Part shown: positions 24,861 through 37,140 of the stretch, piece after piece
Layout of the letters: each line of letters begins with the position of its first letter
Position numbering within the stretch: position 1 is the stretch's first letter
Origin: Pterois miles
Lineage: Eukaryota > Chordata > Actinopteri > Perciformes > Scorpaenidae
Length of the DNA: 64,000 nt
Assembly (NCBI GenBank): GCA_947000775.1
Contig: CAMQGK010000638.1
Location: 22,150,001 to 22,214,000, forward strand
Direction of reading: 5' to 3'
The notes under the pieces: model-generated
The model's database searches: none
Seen by the model: the letters and a program-made list of their open reading frames with translations, nothing else
Told to the model about the DNA's origin: nothing
Position numbers and translations under genes: made by a program

Positions 24861-26088
24861 CCTCTGGAGTATAAAGGTGATGAAACAATATATTTGGGAC
24901 ACTTATTTTTTTGTGAATCCATATGATGAAAGCTGTGGTTTGTCATTGAATTTTCTCATCAAAATCCAGTTCAAACAGACTGCGGAGGATAAAAAAGGCT
25001 ACGAGACATATTATAGAAAATGTCCACGATTTTTGCACCTTTTCAATATGTCTTTAATTGATTCTTATTCTTGCGCCTTTCATCTCACGTGGAGACTAAG
25101 AGCTTTTTAATGAATCACTTTCAGTTTGTAATGCTTCTGTAACCTAATGCTAAGTTGTGTTTGGGCCAGTTGTCTGGAGGAGACAAGCCATACTACAGAG
25201 ACACATGCCAAACAAAACCCTTGGTTGGCACTATGATGTGGGCATCATGCCTTTGCCAGCCTTCACTCTGTAGGGCCTGTGCCAACCTTTTATAAATGCC
25301 CTATTTGGCAAGAGCTGTGCCCAGCAGTGTCTCTTAAGGTTCTGGTTCAAACACCCTCTTCAAATGTGAACCTGATCCAAATCCTAAACGATCCAAATGA
25401 TGCGTTCCAAATTGTAAGCTCTCATATCATATTCAGAGGAAACCGTGGATTATGTTTTATCAACTCAACTGGCAACAGATGGAGAAAAACTGGAAAGTCA
25501 TATGCACAGCCTCGTTTTGCTTTATTGTCACACATTATAGTAGATTTTGTTCGTTAATCTCGGCATCCTCCTGCCTCTCCGTTCACGGAGAAAAAGACAG
25601 TGGCAGCTGCAGCACATCAGCGTTCACGGCTTGTTTTCTTGGTATTCAGCTCGGAGGTGTGTCACCCAGAATCACAGCAAAAGAGCAATTACAGCTGAAT
25701 GTCCTCTCTTTCATCAGCATTTCAATGCAAAGGTTTGAGATCCCAGTCACCCAAGCCAGAGCCAGCCCTATCTTCAAACTTGCCCTCAGGCCAATAATCA
25801 GCCCCAAAGAATAGTTTCTGCCCTCAGAAAGCCTTGTAGTCCCCTATCTGGCAGCCTCCCCACAGAGTCAAGATAAACTTTTGTTTTCACAGTTGACTGG
25901 CGGATGGTGCTAGACCCCCTTCATCCTCCCTCGCCTGCTGTCCTAGCATTGATGCAAAAGGTCATTCCTGAAGTGTGACGTCCCATCACAATGGAGGGAC
26001 CCTCATGTTTTTCCCTTGACCTCGATGGAAAACGCCATGAGGTCAAGGAAAGATATGAAGGGGAACGCATTAGGATTTAGGAGGAGGG
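24861..26088. other. Intergenic; possible non-coding elements
   Basis: Mostly unique. The part from 25140 to 25990 is complex (AACCTGATCCAAATCC, GATCCAAATGATGCGTTCCA, AGCAATTACAGCTGAATG) and may hold conserved non-coding sequence. A 120-codon + strand ORF (25452-25814) overlaps two others in different frames and has no known domain. Confidence 0.35.
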
Positions 26089-26212
26089 GCAGTTTTAGCT
26101 CAGAGGGTAGAGCAATTTTCCTTTAATCACAAGGTTGGCGGTTTGATCCTACACATGTCAAAGTGTCCTTGACCAAGATGCTTTGGTGGGTAAATGCAGA
26201 GGTCAAATTTCA
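26089..26212 (+). mobile_element. tRNA-derived SINE, 5' part
   Basis: The head GCAGTTTTAGCTCAGAGGGT AGAGCA matches RNA polymerase III box A, and GGTTTGATCC is box B. It continues into GTGTCCTTGACCAAGATGCT, the same body as the 47.6-kb SINE, and is truncated after about 124 bases. Confidence 0.75.
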
Positions 26213-26986
26213 TATATGTACTGTATATGGTAAATATAATTAAACTGCACCATAAATGTATTATAATATAATAAAGGATCTCGTACTTCAAGATGGCACC
26301 ATCATTCTGACGAGAATTGCTCTCCTGGAGCAAAATACCAAAACGGTTTTCTAGCTTCCTGGTTTACTTCCGGGGTATATATCCCACTGAATATGCACAG
26401 TAGTGTTTCTCCCGCTGTCCCCGCCCACAATTTCTCACTTGACCCATAGACGTTACATTTCAATCATGTCACAGATTTTCTAAAAATTCATAACAAAAAG
26501 AGCCATAATTTACCTCGTTTGCAGTTGAGGTGTCCCATCAACAGTTTTACAGATGTCTCTTTTACAATGCTGGTATATGGGGAAAATGCTTTTTAGGGTG
26601 AAATTCGCTATATGTACAGTGTTACATACATATTCACAATACCAGGAATGGCCACTGGTGGCACCATATCTAGGTCTTATTATATATCCATGGACTCCAT
26701 TGGACCCAACGAGATTTTCCCATAGAAAGGGGAAGAGACGTCTGTAACTCAGCAGATCTACCAGTACGAACACTTGAACAGTCTTAATTTAAATCATTAG
26801 GTCCTAAAAGTTGTGAAATGCACTAATCTATACTTATTTTTGTGTAACCGTTCATGTGAATGAGACCCAGACCGAGGCTGGAGCGAGGAGACAGGATTAA
26901 AGGAAATACTACCACCCCTGTCTATGGGCGCAATGGATGCAGAAGATCACCAGATGATCTGGGTACTTTATCACTAGGCAGTCAAG

Positions 26987-27072
26987 CCATTTTGGCTTCA
27001 TGCGCCACTGAGCAACTTTCATCGGAACGAATGTGAGCCAGGCTGTATCCAGTTCTCTTTATACATCAATGA
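26987..27072 (-). repeat. Interspersed repeat I, copy 1
   Basis: The reverse complement reads ATGTATAAAGAGAACTGG ... TGAAAGTTGCTCAGTGGCGC, matching the copies at 29421 and 32640. Only the 5' part of the family is present. Confidence 0.7.
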
Positions 27073-29420
27073 CTTTTCCTTAGCAGCATTTAGAGAAATC
27101 GACCAACTTTTATCATGACCGCCACTTGAAAGCCCCTCTCGAGCAAGTTTTACTTCCTGTTTTTTGGTAAACGTTCTTAGAGAATAGGGGTGTGGTTAAT
27201 TGTCAGATGTAATTCATTACCATGGCAACCAGACTGCATCATTTTTAAACCCAGTTTAGATGAAGCCAGTTTAGAAGGATTTACTGTTTATCAGCCCACA
27301 AATGAAACAAGAATTAGTGCAACACACCGACTCTCTCGCTCTCTCTCCTCTTTACCATCTCCTCCTGGCGAGACGACCTTTTGGCTACTGTTTGGCTGAA
27401 CCGAGGAGCCGCACCACCACGTGGCGGTCACAGTGCACCAGAGGAGGGATAGATGCCTTGCAGAAGTCCGTCATTTGAAAAGCAGGCTGCACTGTGATCT
27501 GTTTAGTTCTCTGATAGGACTTTTCTCTGGTTTTCTTTTGGGTAGAAAGTTGTGCATTCCTGTTGTTTGGATCCGTTAGAGGCTGGCAAACCTCTGGTTT
27601 TGGCTGCTTTCTGTTAATTTATCTCCAGCAGGAGACGGTAAAGAGAGAGACAATCGGTGTGCTGTGTTAATTCTGCCTGTGGGATTTTGTGTAATCCACT
27701 GCATTAATTGAACCGTTCACTGCACACACAAATGCCATTGTGAAAATAAACACACTAAACTAAGGTGGAGGAAACTAAAAAATAAAATGAAATCCCTCAG
27801 TTAGCTAACACAGCAACTTGGGCTAACTAACTACACCTGACTAGCTTACAGACAGATAAACAGATTTATCAGTTTGCTGCTGCTCAGACTCAAACGAGCA
27901 TGAGTGGGCCTGCAGCTGCGACGGTGACGTCTGACCTGCAGCTTCTACTATAGTCATATTCCCATTTTAACAACAGCCTTCTTTTTTCAACTTTGAGCAC
28001 AAAATTAATTTGTCAAAAAAAAAAAATGGCAAACAGTTCTGCTAATTATCTTAGTCAGGAAATGACTCAGATAAATGTGGAATATCATAGAAATGCCAAA
28101 ATACAAAAATACACTGGAGGGGGGCTTTAATATTTTTGGGTCACTTCACTCAGTTAGGAACCTTCCTAAGCATAAAAAGGACTATTTTACTCCCCCCCAT
28201 CTGCTTGTGTGGCTGCCATCCCATCAAACCCATTATATCCTGATGCTGTCACCTTGAAAAGATTGTTTTATAAGTTTATCCTCCTTCAAACAGAACTATC
28301 TTGCTGTTTCAACATCGACTCCACCATCTATCTCATATCAAACTGTCAATGCTAATGTATTCCTATTTCTCTTCATCGTTGCCCTTTTGTAAGTTAAGGC
28401 ACTCCTGCTTGAAACAGCACAAACATCAGCCTCCATAAGAGGGAAGAGTTCGGGTACAACAAAAGGCACATCTGTAAACAATAGGCTAAAAGAGTGGGAC
28501 AAGAAAATAATTCAGCTGGTAACAGCTGAAATATATCCAATTTCAATATATGAGAAGATTGGTCTCTTGAGCATCTCAGGGACCCAGGGAGTGAATTACA
28601 CCAGCCGTTTTTCTATATAATGCCCTGTATCAACATACTGATATTACACAGTGAAAATGGTTTCTCCATAAAATGCTCCTTTGGTTTCTACTCTATTTTC
28701 CTTGCCGGATAAGTACAGCTGCTCGCTATTCTTTTTTTCCACATCCATTCATTCGCGTCCAATTCATCTTCTCAGCCTGCCACAGTTCATATTGATATAT
28801 GCTCAGGGGCTGTTCTGTAACAGGTAACTTAATCACTCCGTTTTCAACATGTCAATTTCGTCCATCTCTCCGCCAGCCCACTCTGCTGTTCATCATGTCT
28901 GCATTACAGTTAGCTATTTCACCTCAAAACAAACGCCGGTCCCCTGACTGCCGCCATTGATTGCAAACTATATGGATTCTGAATCACTAATTCAAACACG
29001 CATATTTGGCTCAATTATAGTTTTAAATATTCATAGCCTAGTCTATCTTTCTATCTTGAATGTACTGCATGAGCAGAATCTAAAGACCCAATTTATCATC
29101 CACACACAGAGGGCAGCACCATAAATATCAAAATACAGCATTGTCTTTTTATTTTTACCTTCTGAAAAAAGTGAATGTATTCTCTAACGACGAGTGATGT
29201 GCAGCCACAAGGTATTTTTTAAGCATTTTGAAGCTGTAAATTGCTTCTCATTTGTGTTATCTGTGAACACTAGACAAAGTTTATGGAGATGGTAAAGTGT
29301 TGAACATAAAATTAATCATCACTTGAATAAATACTGACAAGATCTAAAATAATCACCACCAAATTTGGGAAAATAATCCAGTACATTTAAAAACTCAGTT
29401 CACTATTGAAATGCTATTGT
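27073..29420. other. Intergenic, no gene recognised
   Basis: Unique sequence without coding signal. Short stretches at 27640-27720 (TAATCCACTGCATTAATTGA) and 28970-29160 carry homeodomain-like sites and might be conserved, but this is weak. An A-run lies near 28015-28026. Confidence 0.35.
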
Positions 29421-29625
29421 GGGCATGGATGTATAAAGAGAACTGGGTGCAGCGTTGGCTCCCATTCGTTTCTATGAAAGTTGCTCAGTGGTGCATAATG
29501 CCAAAATGACTCGACATCCGTCTGGAAAAGTAACCGGATGATCCGCATCGATTGGGCCATCGGACATGTGCAGTAGCGTCCGCTTGATCACATGGCTGGG
29601 TCACGGGGTCCCAAAGTCACACTGT
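29421..29625 (+). repeat. Interspersed repeat I, copy 2
   Basis: It shares GGCATGGATGTATAAAGAGA, GAAAGTTGCTCAGTGGTGCA, GACATGTGCAGTAGCGTC and TCACATGGCTGGGTCACGG with the copy at 32640-32862. The similarity spans about 200 bases. Confidence 0.75.
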
Positions 29626-30231
29626 TGTCATGGCTTACGCTCTCTTTACTGAATGAAATGATATACAATCAGAATACAACATACCAGGGGGCACAAAGAG
29701 GAAGAGGTGTGGCTCGTGCTAGCATGTTCCAAGCTTGCCAGCATGTTAGCTGTTAGCTTGCCCCACCTGTAAAGATGTACACAAGATTTTCTTGGTGTGA
29801 CTGGCCCTGACTTGTATAGGAATGATAAGAATATACATAAAGATTTATAGCACTAAAATGTAAGATTTCTTGTGAAGCTGAAGAAAACCATTTTTTGAGA
29901 GGTCCTTGTTATGTTTTCCACAGTGAGACCACTGAGCGGGCTCTCCCGCCTCTTTATTTTGGCCCTACCTCGCAGCTGAAACGCTGACAAGATGCTCTGT
30001 GTGATTTGCGTGGATGGGACTGTTTGTCCGTCGAGGAGGAGCTCACATACTGGGCTCTGTGACCCACAATAGAGCAGTTCCCAGTATGCTCGCAGTGATG
30101 AGTTCCTTTACTACAGAAATGATTCCCCGCGTAGTTTCTTTTCATCCCCACTGAATAGAGAGTCTTCTCTGTCCTTGCAGGTGGACACAGTAATTTTGAC
30201 AGCTCTTAACCTTGCCTGGCTTTGTTGAGAT

Positions 30232-30277
30232 CGTGTGTGTGTGTGCGGGTGTGTGTGTGTGTGTGTGGGGGGGGGGT
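30232..30277. repeat. (GT)n plus G-run
   Basis: An interrupted GT tract ends in a run of about ten G at 30267-30276. Confidence 0.9.
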
Positions 30278-30902
30278 CCTTTCCTTCACTTCACTTGACC
30301 ACACTGGGAGAAAAGTGTTAAGACATTCAGTGGACTTTCAGTGGAGTGGACTTTCAAAAATTTTCAAAAAATGGCCCCGACACACACACAAAAAAAGATA
30401 AAAGTGTAACCTGAATATGTCCCATCAGCTGTGATTTGAAAACCTGTTTTGGGGGCATCAGGGTCCCCCAGTCTATTTTCACCTAAGGAGCAGAGAGGAT
30501 TTCTCTGCTGGAGACAGAATAATACAAGGAGAGAGGAGCAACTGACTGAATGTCTGCTAAGCAGTCCAGGGTGAGCTGTGGCTCTTAAAAAGTTTGATCC
30601 CATTTGATCAAATCAGGTAAGAACAATGGCTGAAAGATTAATCTGAAATATGGCAGCGGAATAATTCCACAAATGCTTTTTAATATCCTTTCATCTATCA
30701 GAGCTGTATGTTTGGATTAAACATACACCGCAGCCCTTCACTGTGTGTGTGGGTTTTTTTTATATGAAACGGATTGTCCACGTTTTATTGAGGAACCCCG
30801 GAAGAAACCATGTGGGGCTTTTTATTGCACATTCCTTATCCCTGCACTGTTTACAAAGCAGTGGGTGTGTGTTTGTCAGGTGTAAGTTTAAACGCCATGT
30901 TG

Positions 30903-31055
30903 CACACACACACACACACACACACGGCATCTGGGAACAAGCCGGATGCCCATTGCACTTCGCAAAGTGGCACTTCCTTCCTCTACACACTCCAGACTAT
31001 GCATTGAACTGCTGCCTGGCAACCATCTGGACCGGACCCAACTGTTGTGATTGTT

Positions 31056-31086
<31 letters not shown>

Positions 31087-31231
31087 ACCAGGACGACGTC
31101 ACTGTGGGATTGCCACTGATGTTTTTGGCGCAACTATGCGTTAATGACGGGACTCTCTGCGACCATAAATTCTCATTATTGTCAGGTATGAGCTGGATGT
31201 TGCACATGTGGGTGTGTATACCATGCATCCA

Positions 31232-31308
<77 letters not shown>
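30903..31308. repeat. Three CA/GT microsatellites
   Basis: The tracts are 30903-30925 (CA), 31060-31086 (TG) and 31234-31308 (TG, about 37 uninterrupted units). Inter-tract DNA is unique. The Cys-Val and Thr-His ORFs over this span are artefacts. Confidence 0.95.
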
Positions 31309-31309
<1 letters not shown>

Positions 31310-32639
31310 CTCCACTCTTGTTAGGAAATTCCACGCCACATTATTGGGTTGTCTTGGTGATCGTATGGCTCCATTCCCAGACTGGATCCCCAAGGGATTA
31401 AAATAAAAGAAAAACTCCTGAATGATCAGTCATCAGTTAACGCGCTCAACAAGAGTGACACTTTTACTGTTCAAAGCCCAGATTAATTGAAGAAAGTTGC
31501 TACATTAAAAATGCATATTTAAGAATATCAAAGGCTTACATAAATTAACAGAAATAGAATATTTTTGGCTTAGTTAAGTTGGTGAAATATTTATGGCCCT
31601 CGCCTGTCCACTGAAATTTGTGTTTTGCATTCATAACTAGATTTGATGACATGAATAATGAACTCCCCCTAACTCTTTGCATCTTATCATATGCAGTTTT
31701 TCACCACCATTTCTTTCTTCTTCCCTCTAATCAACCCTTATAGCATATATTTAATAGTGATTACAAGAGAAAAGCGCTTCTGGATGGAGTCCAAGCTGCT
31801 GCCTTGGTGATAGCCGGGGGGGAAGCCGCGGCCAGCATCGGGCCGAAGGTGATGCATCATGGTCATCCTCGCAGGGAGGCGGCGGTGGGGCAAAAGTAAA
31901 CACTCTTAAATCATCATCCTGGGACAGATGGGGGGTGTCACATGATCCCCCCCATCCCTCAGCACACACTATCAACTGTCACAGCAAAGAGCCAACTGTG
32001 ACGTAGTCCAGGCTGCATTTGTGCAACAAATCTGAAAATATCTTCTTTTGTTTGAATGAATCTCAATTAGACAAAAGACAGACATGGGGCACAATACTAC
32101 GAGGCCATGTGGGAAGTGTGAATCTTATGCTACATGAGCCAGACAGGATTATGACAGAGAATTACAGTGAGAGGTTTTCATGGTAACACTTTTTTCATCA
32201 AGTCACTGGGTGACTGGTGGGTGGTAACAGTTGTAGTCCAGTGACGACACATGAACAACAATTGTAACAGAGAGCCAAAGTCTGGTAGTCGGCGGCGAGA
32301 GACAAATTATTTTTTGATCCTGTTTGAATTGTGCCATGAATCACACATATGATGTTTGTCAATTTAAAATATAATTTTGCATGTCAAGAAAGTCATAGTT
32401 TGTCATAGGTTTGTCTGCACAATGTTAGAAATGTTGTGTAACTCCTACTCCTACTGTACGAGTAGACTGTTTGCAATGTGAAACCAAATCTCACGATTTA
32501 TGTGCTCACACTGAAAAAATGAAAGAAAAACACGGCCCATCAGCACCTGAGGACCATTCTGGTTGTTGACACTTATCAATAAAGATTTGTTTGAAAGCTG
32601 TGAGGCGGGTAAAGTTTGTTTGCCAGCAGAGGTCTGACC

Positions 32640-32862
32640 AGGCATGGATGTATAAAGAGAACTGGAAACAGCCTTGGAGGCAGGGCTCCGTTCATTCCTA
32701 TGAAAGCTGCTCAGTGGTGCATGAAGTCAATGGGTAGACTTCCGGGTCGGGCCGGAAAAGAACCCAGATCTTATGGGACTTCCGGGTCTTACCTGGCCCT
32801 AGTGTGCATGTCTGATATGTACAGTAGTGTCTGTTTGGTCACATGACTCAGTCACAGGGTCC
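32640..32862 (+). repeat. Interspersed repeat I, copy 3
   Basis: It matches copy 2 at GGCATGGATGTATAAAGAGA, TATGAAAGCTGCTCAGTGGT, ATGTACAGTAGTGTCTG and GTCACATGACTCAGTCACAG. This copy has an extra internal duplication of GACTTCCGGGTC (near 32738 and 32778). Confidence 0.75.
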
Positions 32863-33571
32863 TTGCGCTGTTTTACAACTTTTGGACTTAATGATTTAAA
32901 TAAGGGCTAGTAGAGTGTTTCTACTGGGGAGTTGAGTCACATAAAAAAAAATGATCTACTGAGTCACGTCTCTTTCTCAGTGTAATTCTATGGGAAAAAG
33001 TCTTTCTGGGCACGATGGCATCATGTGTGAAGTTGCAGTACCCCCGTTGGCCACTACGACCATGATCAATGACCGGCGCTCTTCCTGGGGGCTTGTGTAC
33101 GGGTCACAATGCTAACAAGGCAGAAATGTGCTGCCTTGATCATCTGTGCCTTCCTGTCTGCTGGACTTGCAGGCGGCTAGGAAGATGTGGACACTATGGC
33201 TTGTCCATTTTGCAGAAAATTGGAAGTAAGCAAGCTACGTTTTACTATATTGTACATTGTTATCTTGATAGCTACACTCTGATTGTAAGAAAAGCAGAAA
33301 ATAAGCACTGATGCTGGGGAATCGGCTCATAGCTCTGCTTCAACTGTGCCAGAGCCTGTGAACAGCCGATCAAAACTTCTGACATGTCAGAAATTCGTCT
33401 CAGAGACTCTTGGTCTTTCTATCAAATGGGAATCCAAAGAACGAGTGAGACCCATTGCTGGTGTGAGTACATCCCAGTATGACACACAGTCATCGTAGCT
33501 TCAGCAAGAGAGACTTCACTTATGTGACCTTTAGGTGTGTAAACCACTGCACATATTTTTTCAAAAATAAG
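32863..33571. other. Intergenic, no gene recognised
   Basis: Unique sequence; an 80-codon ORF at 33069-33311 has no known domain. Confidence 0.4.
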
Positions 33572-34091
33572 TGGTGCCTTCAAATGAAACTCGTGACCTC
33601 GTATTTACAGCATGGGAAGTTGTGTACACAATATGCGTGGCGTTCAAGTGGTTAAGTCATGACATGAGTGCTGCTACGGAGCAGCAATATTGACATTACT
33701 GTTTGTATCTAGAAGCCTGCTGTGGAGAAGATTGTGGTTGAACGATTAGCAAACTAGCGTAACATAACGCAGGAAATGTAAAGGCATAATGACAGAGGAG
33801 AAACATGAGGCACTTGGGAATATCAACATTTTCCTCTGATATATTATAAAAGTACAAAGAAAAACAATACACAACTAAAATCACGATATATTAATATATT
33901 AAGCACCAAAAAATTTGCTTGCATGGGCTCCACCATTTCTGACAACATCTACAAACACAACTCGTCACAACTCGTGAACTCTGAGCGTCCAGAAACTTTC
34001 TGCTCACAAGATCGTGAGTACCACAAGATGGGGGCATTCATACAGACTCTTCTCGACAACGCGGTAAACACAACCCCATTTGAAGGCACCA
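33572..34091 (+). mobile_element. Non-autonomous DNA element J with 15-bp TIRs
   Basis: The left end TGGTGCCTTCAAATG (33572-33586) and the right end 34077-34091 are perfect 15-base reverse complements enclosing 520 bp. The interior matches the J copies at 11850-12205 and 13497-13890 (AATATCAACATTTTCCTCTG, GGGCTCCACCATTTCTGACA). No transposase ORF, so it is a MITE. No clean target duplication longer than 2-3 bases is visible (flanks AAG and TGA), so the superfamily is unresolved. Confidence 0.75.
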
Positions 34092-34673
34092 TGACGGGAC
34101 TTCGCCTCTACATCAACCGTAAACCTCTGAAAGTGCCCTTTTTCTAATTCAGCTCCAGCATTTCAGAGTAAAAGCTTTTCCAAATCATATCAATTTCAAT
34201 AATCATAGCGTCCCTATTAATTCTGTGTTAAGGAGGTCCTTGTGCTTGCTGTTAACTATCACTATATCCTTGTAAAACAAGAATCACATAAATAAATGCA
34301 TGACACTCTTTGCTGCACAGGTCTTTAGCATCATGTTGTTGCTCCCCCACCGTGATTTAACATACCATATGATCTTGGTGCTTTTAAGTCACTTCGCAGC
34401 TGCACAGGTGGCTGAACAACACATAAATATTTTTCAAGGTGAGCGCTGAAAATACATCACATTTTGAAGCCTAAAGTCTAAAACAAGAGCATCAACAACA
34501 GAGCATAGAAAGCAGATTGTAGTGCTCTTTTAAAAAAAAAAAAAAAAAAAGAAATATGAAAGAGGGAAGAAGAGAGACTGCGCCCCTTGATAATAAACAG
34601 CAAGTTTATGCTAAAAAGAAAAAGAAGCTCCCTACCCCCTCCTCCCTTACAGCCTAGTCTCTGCGCTTTCTGC

Positions 34674-34713
<40 letters not shown>

Positions 34714-34724
34714 CTCCCTTAGCC
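34092..34724. other. Intergenic with A-run and (CA)n
   Basis: It contains a 19-base A-run (34532-34550) and a CA tract (34676-34711). Nothing coding seen. Confidence 0.5.
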
Positions 34725-34732
34725 TATATAAG
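34725..34732 (+). promoter_or_regulatory. TATA-box-like motif
   Basis: TATATAAG follows directly after a (CA)n tract and pyrimidine-rich CTCCTCCCTTAGCC. Downstream is GCAGACAGCAGCTGAGCTG, so an initiator about 30 bases on is possible. No recognisable ORF, splice donor or transcript structure follows. It may be the promoter of a non-coding transcript or a chance match. Confidence 0.2.
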
Positions 34733-36014
34733 CAGACAGCAGCTGAGCTGACCCCCTCCACCCTGCATATTCTCCTTTATTAAACATACAAAAGCTGCCT
34801 TTGCTAGCTTTAAAATACATGTGGATATTTCTGTTGGTTTCTAAAGTAAAACTTAAAGTAAAGGAGGATCTCTTTTCTGCACACAGAGTGAGCAATATGT
34901 GAGCAGAAAGCCCCGCATTGTAGAGAGAAAGGGCTGAGCAGAGCAGAGAGCTGCTGCTTCCCATCCCCCACATTCACATAGCAAAGTTCTGCTGCTTTTG
35001 CAAGCAGTGATGCTGCATTCACGGGTTCCACCCGAGGCTCGTGAACGCACAATGTCGCAGCACTCTTGTGCTTTCTGGCTGGAGATGAGCACATTTTATA
35101 CTGTTTGTTTCCTCAGCGTTGTTGCTTATTTCCTTTGCGCATCTCAGAGCTACTTTATGAAATTAAAAACAGAAAATATGACTTATATATTCTCATAGAA
35201 AAGCTGACACAAGAATGTTTTTCCAGGTCATGCAGCTACACAGCACAGATGAAAATATATACTTCCATGTCCTCACATTTGTCAAGAACTGGGTGCATAT
35301 GCTGTTGCAGAAGATATTTAATACTTTTGTATATTTTACTTACAGGCACATATATGTACAGTCATATATATATGACTGTAATTCAATTTTGCCAAGTACA
35401 TACATACAAGGAATTTGACCAGGGTTTTATGCAGCTCTCTCAGTGTACTTATGCAGAAATAGAAATAACAGCGAGGAACAAGGACAACAAAGCTGGACGG
35501 ATAAAGGTGAGGAATAGACAGGATTGTTATGTATACAAGTAGTGTGAAAATAGGTACATATATTGTATAAATAGTATATAAACATATAAAAAAAAATAGG
35601 AATACAATAATAAAATGTATAAATAAAATATACTCTGGATGTTGTAAACAATACAGATAGTGCAAAGAATGGATGTTTATATTGTAATTTACATTCTTAA
35701 TAATATCAATTATTCTATTGCTGAAGTAGATTATGTATCTACACACTTAGTGGAGGTTAAAGTTTCACCCTACATCACTGTCTGGTGCCATTTATGTGTT
35801 TTGGTGTACATAGTTATGTAGTTGTAGCAACACTGTACAGCTGCCATAGACACAATGCTTGCTTATTTATTTATTTATTTATTTATTTATATTTATTCAC
35901 TGTATTATAGTAGTATAGTGATCAGTGGCGCCTTCAGCGTTTTTAAAATCATGTTTGTTTTTTGTGTGTGTATGTAAAATGTGTGTCACAATGGATACCG
36001 CGCCTTTTAACTGC
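34733..36014. other. Intergenic, no gene recognised
   Basis: A 158-codon + strand ORF at 35066-35542 is AT-driven and domain-free. 35540-35700 is AT-rich and could be the worn 3' part of a LINE ending at 36061. A (TTTA)n tract lies at 35863-35896. Confidence 0.4.
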
Positions 36015-36061
36015 AAACCAAATTTACCTATGGGTACAAATAAAGTAATCTGAACCTGAAC
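36015..36061 (+). repeat. LINE 3' tail-like sequence
   Basis: ATTTACCTATGGGTACAAAT AAAGTAATCTGAACCTGAACC has the stem-like 'cc..ggg..aataaagt' end and short tandem tail typical of L2-like elements. It is a different subfamily from 3347 and 51318. Confidence 0.45.
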
Positions 36062-36311
36062 CTATATCACAGAGCTTTAACACACTGGAACACCTCTAAA
36101 ATGTCACACTGGCAACTAAGAGACTGCGGGGGGACATTTCACACTTTCCTTCGACATTTGTGTTAGTTTCACACTGTAGGAGCCATTCGTCTCCGTCTCG
36201 GGGCGTGATGGCAAAAATACCGACAGTACCTGAAGGCAGCACGAAGGCTGCTGCTGCTGCTGCTAGGAGAGCGCGAGGCAGGCAGGCAGAGAGCACGAAG
36301 AAAGGGGGTGG

Positions 36312-36313
<2 letters not shown>

Positions 36314-36364
<51 letters not shown>
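36314..36364. repeat. (GA)n microsatellite
   Basis: About 25 uninterrupted GA units, preceded by a G-rich run. Confidence 0.95.
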
Positions 36365-36366
<2 letters not shown>

Positions 36367-37140
36367 TGTTCCTGTTAATTGTACAGGGCGACTTGCTTTC
36401 TCCAGAACCTCTCATAGTTGTCCTGTGTTGGCGTGAGATTTAACTTTTAACACATGATGTGTTGCATTTGAGTGGCCCAAACACTGCTGTCACTTTTCCA
36501 CCAGCACCACTGTTTCTCTTTTTGTATCTTCACTTCCTGCTCTGTGACTGGCTCAGTCCATCCCCCATCCTCCTTCCTCCTCTATCCTCCCTCTCTCTCT
36601 CTCCCTTTCTACACACACACTCATTGCACAGACATGCACAGGTTGTGATTTCATGCTTTCCTCTACTTTTCCTCCACTCCTCTCATTTGCTTGTTGTCGA
36701 CACATGGAAGCAGTCACTTCCACCCATTAGCCCACTCTAACAGAAGATGACATTGTGGGCTATTTTGCTCCACTCCCCCTGTAACGAACTAATAAGATAA
36801 CGTGTACAGATGAATGCAACACAGGGGAATGCTCAACTCATGCATGAAGCAATTTTTGTAATCAGAATGGTTGAATAGTTATGTGTGACTTCAAGGCAAA
36901 ACGTAAAGGAAGGGACATTTTAATCGTTTAATGCCATAAAACAGTAGACACAAAGTCTGTGGCATTAAGTAGCGTATAGCAGCCTTGTATATGTAAGCAT
37001 GTGGCTCTTTAAAGCATATTTGAATTGAATTTGAATATGTAAGACTCCCTGAAATTATGTTTACTTCTACAGCTGCACATTCTAGGTTAATATAGTAGGA
37101 AATAGCCATGTATATGTATCCTCCAAATGAAATACATTTA
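36365..37140. other. Intergenic, no gene recognised
   Basis: Pyrimidine-rich stretch at 36560-36620, otherwise unique sequence. Nothing coding. Confidence 0.45.

Larger units (their letters stand above)
29626..32639. other. Intergenic with microsatellites
   Basis: No gene recognised. 29930-30180 and 31760-31990 are GC-richer unique blocks that could be conserved elements. The inverted motif GATGGGGGG...CCCCCCCATC near 31927-31957 is a short G/C hairpin. ORFs up to 136 codons are produced by CA/GT tracts. Confidence 0.4.

Noticed and set aside
30983..31406. Overlapping 119- and 136-codon ORFs on both strands
   Set aside because: Created by GT/CA tracts; Cys-Val and Thr-His repeats only.
35066..35542. 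158-codon + strand ORF
   Set aside because: AT-driven, no domain, overlapped by ORFs in other frames; probably LINE-derived or random.
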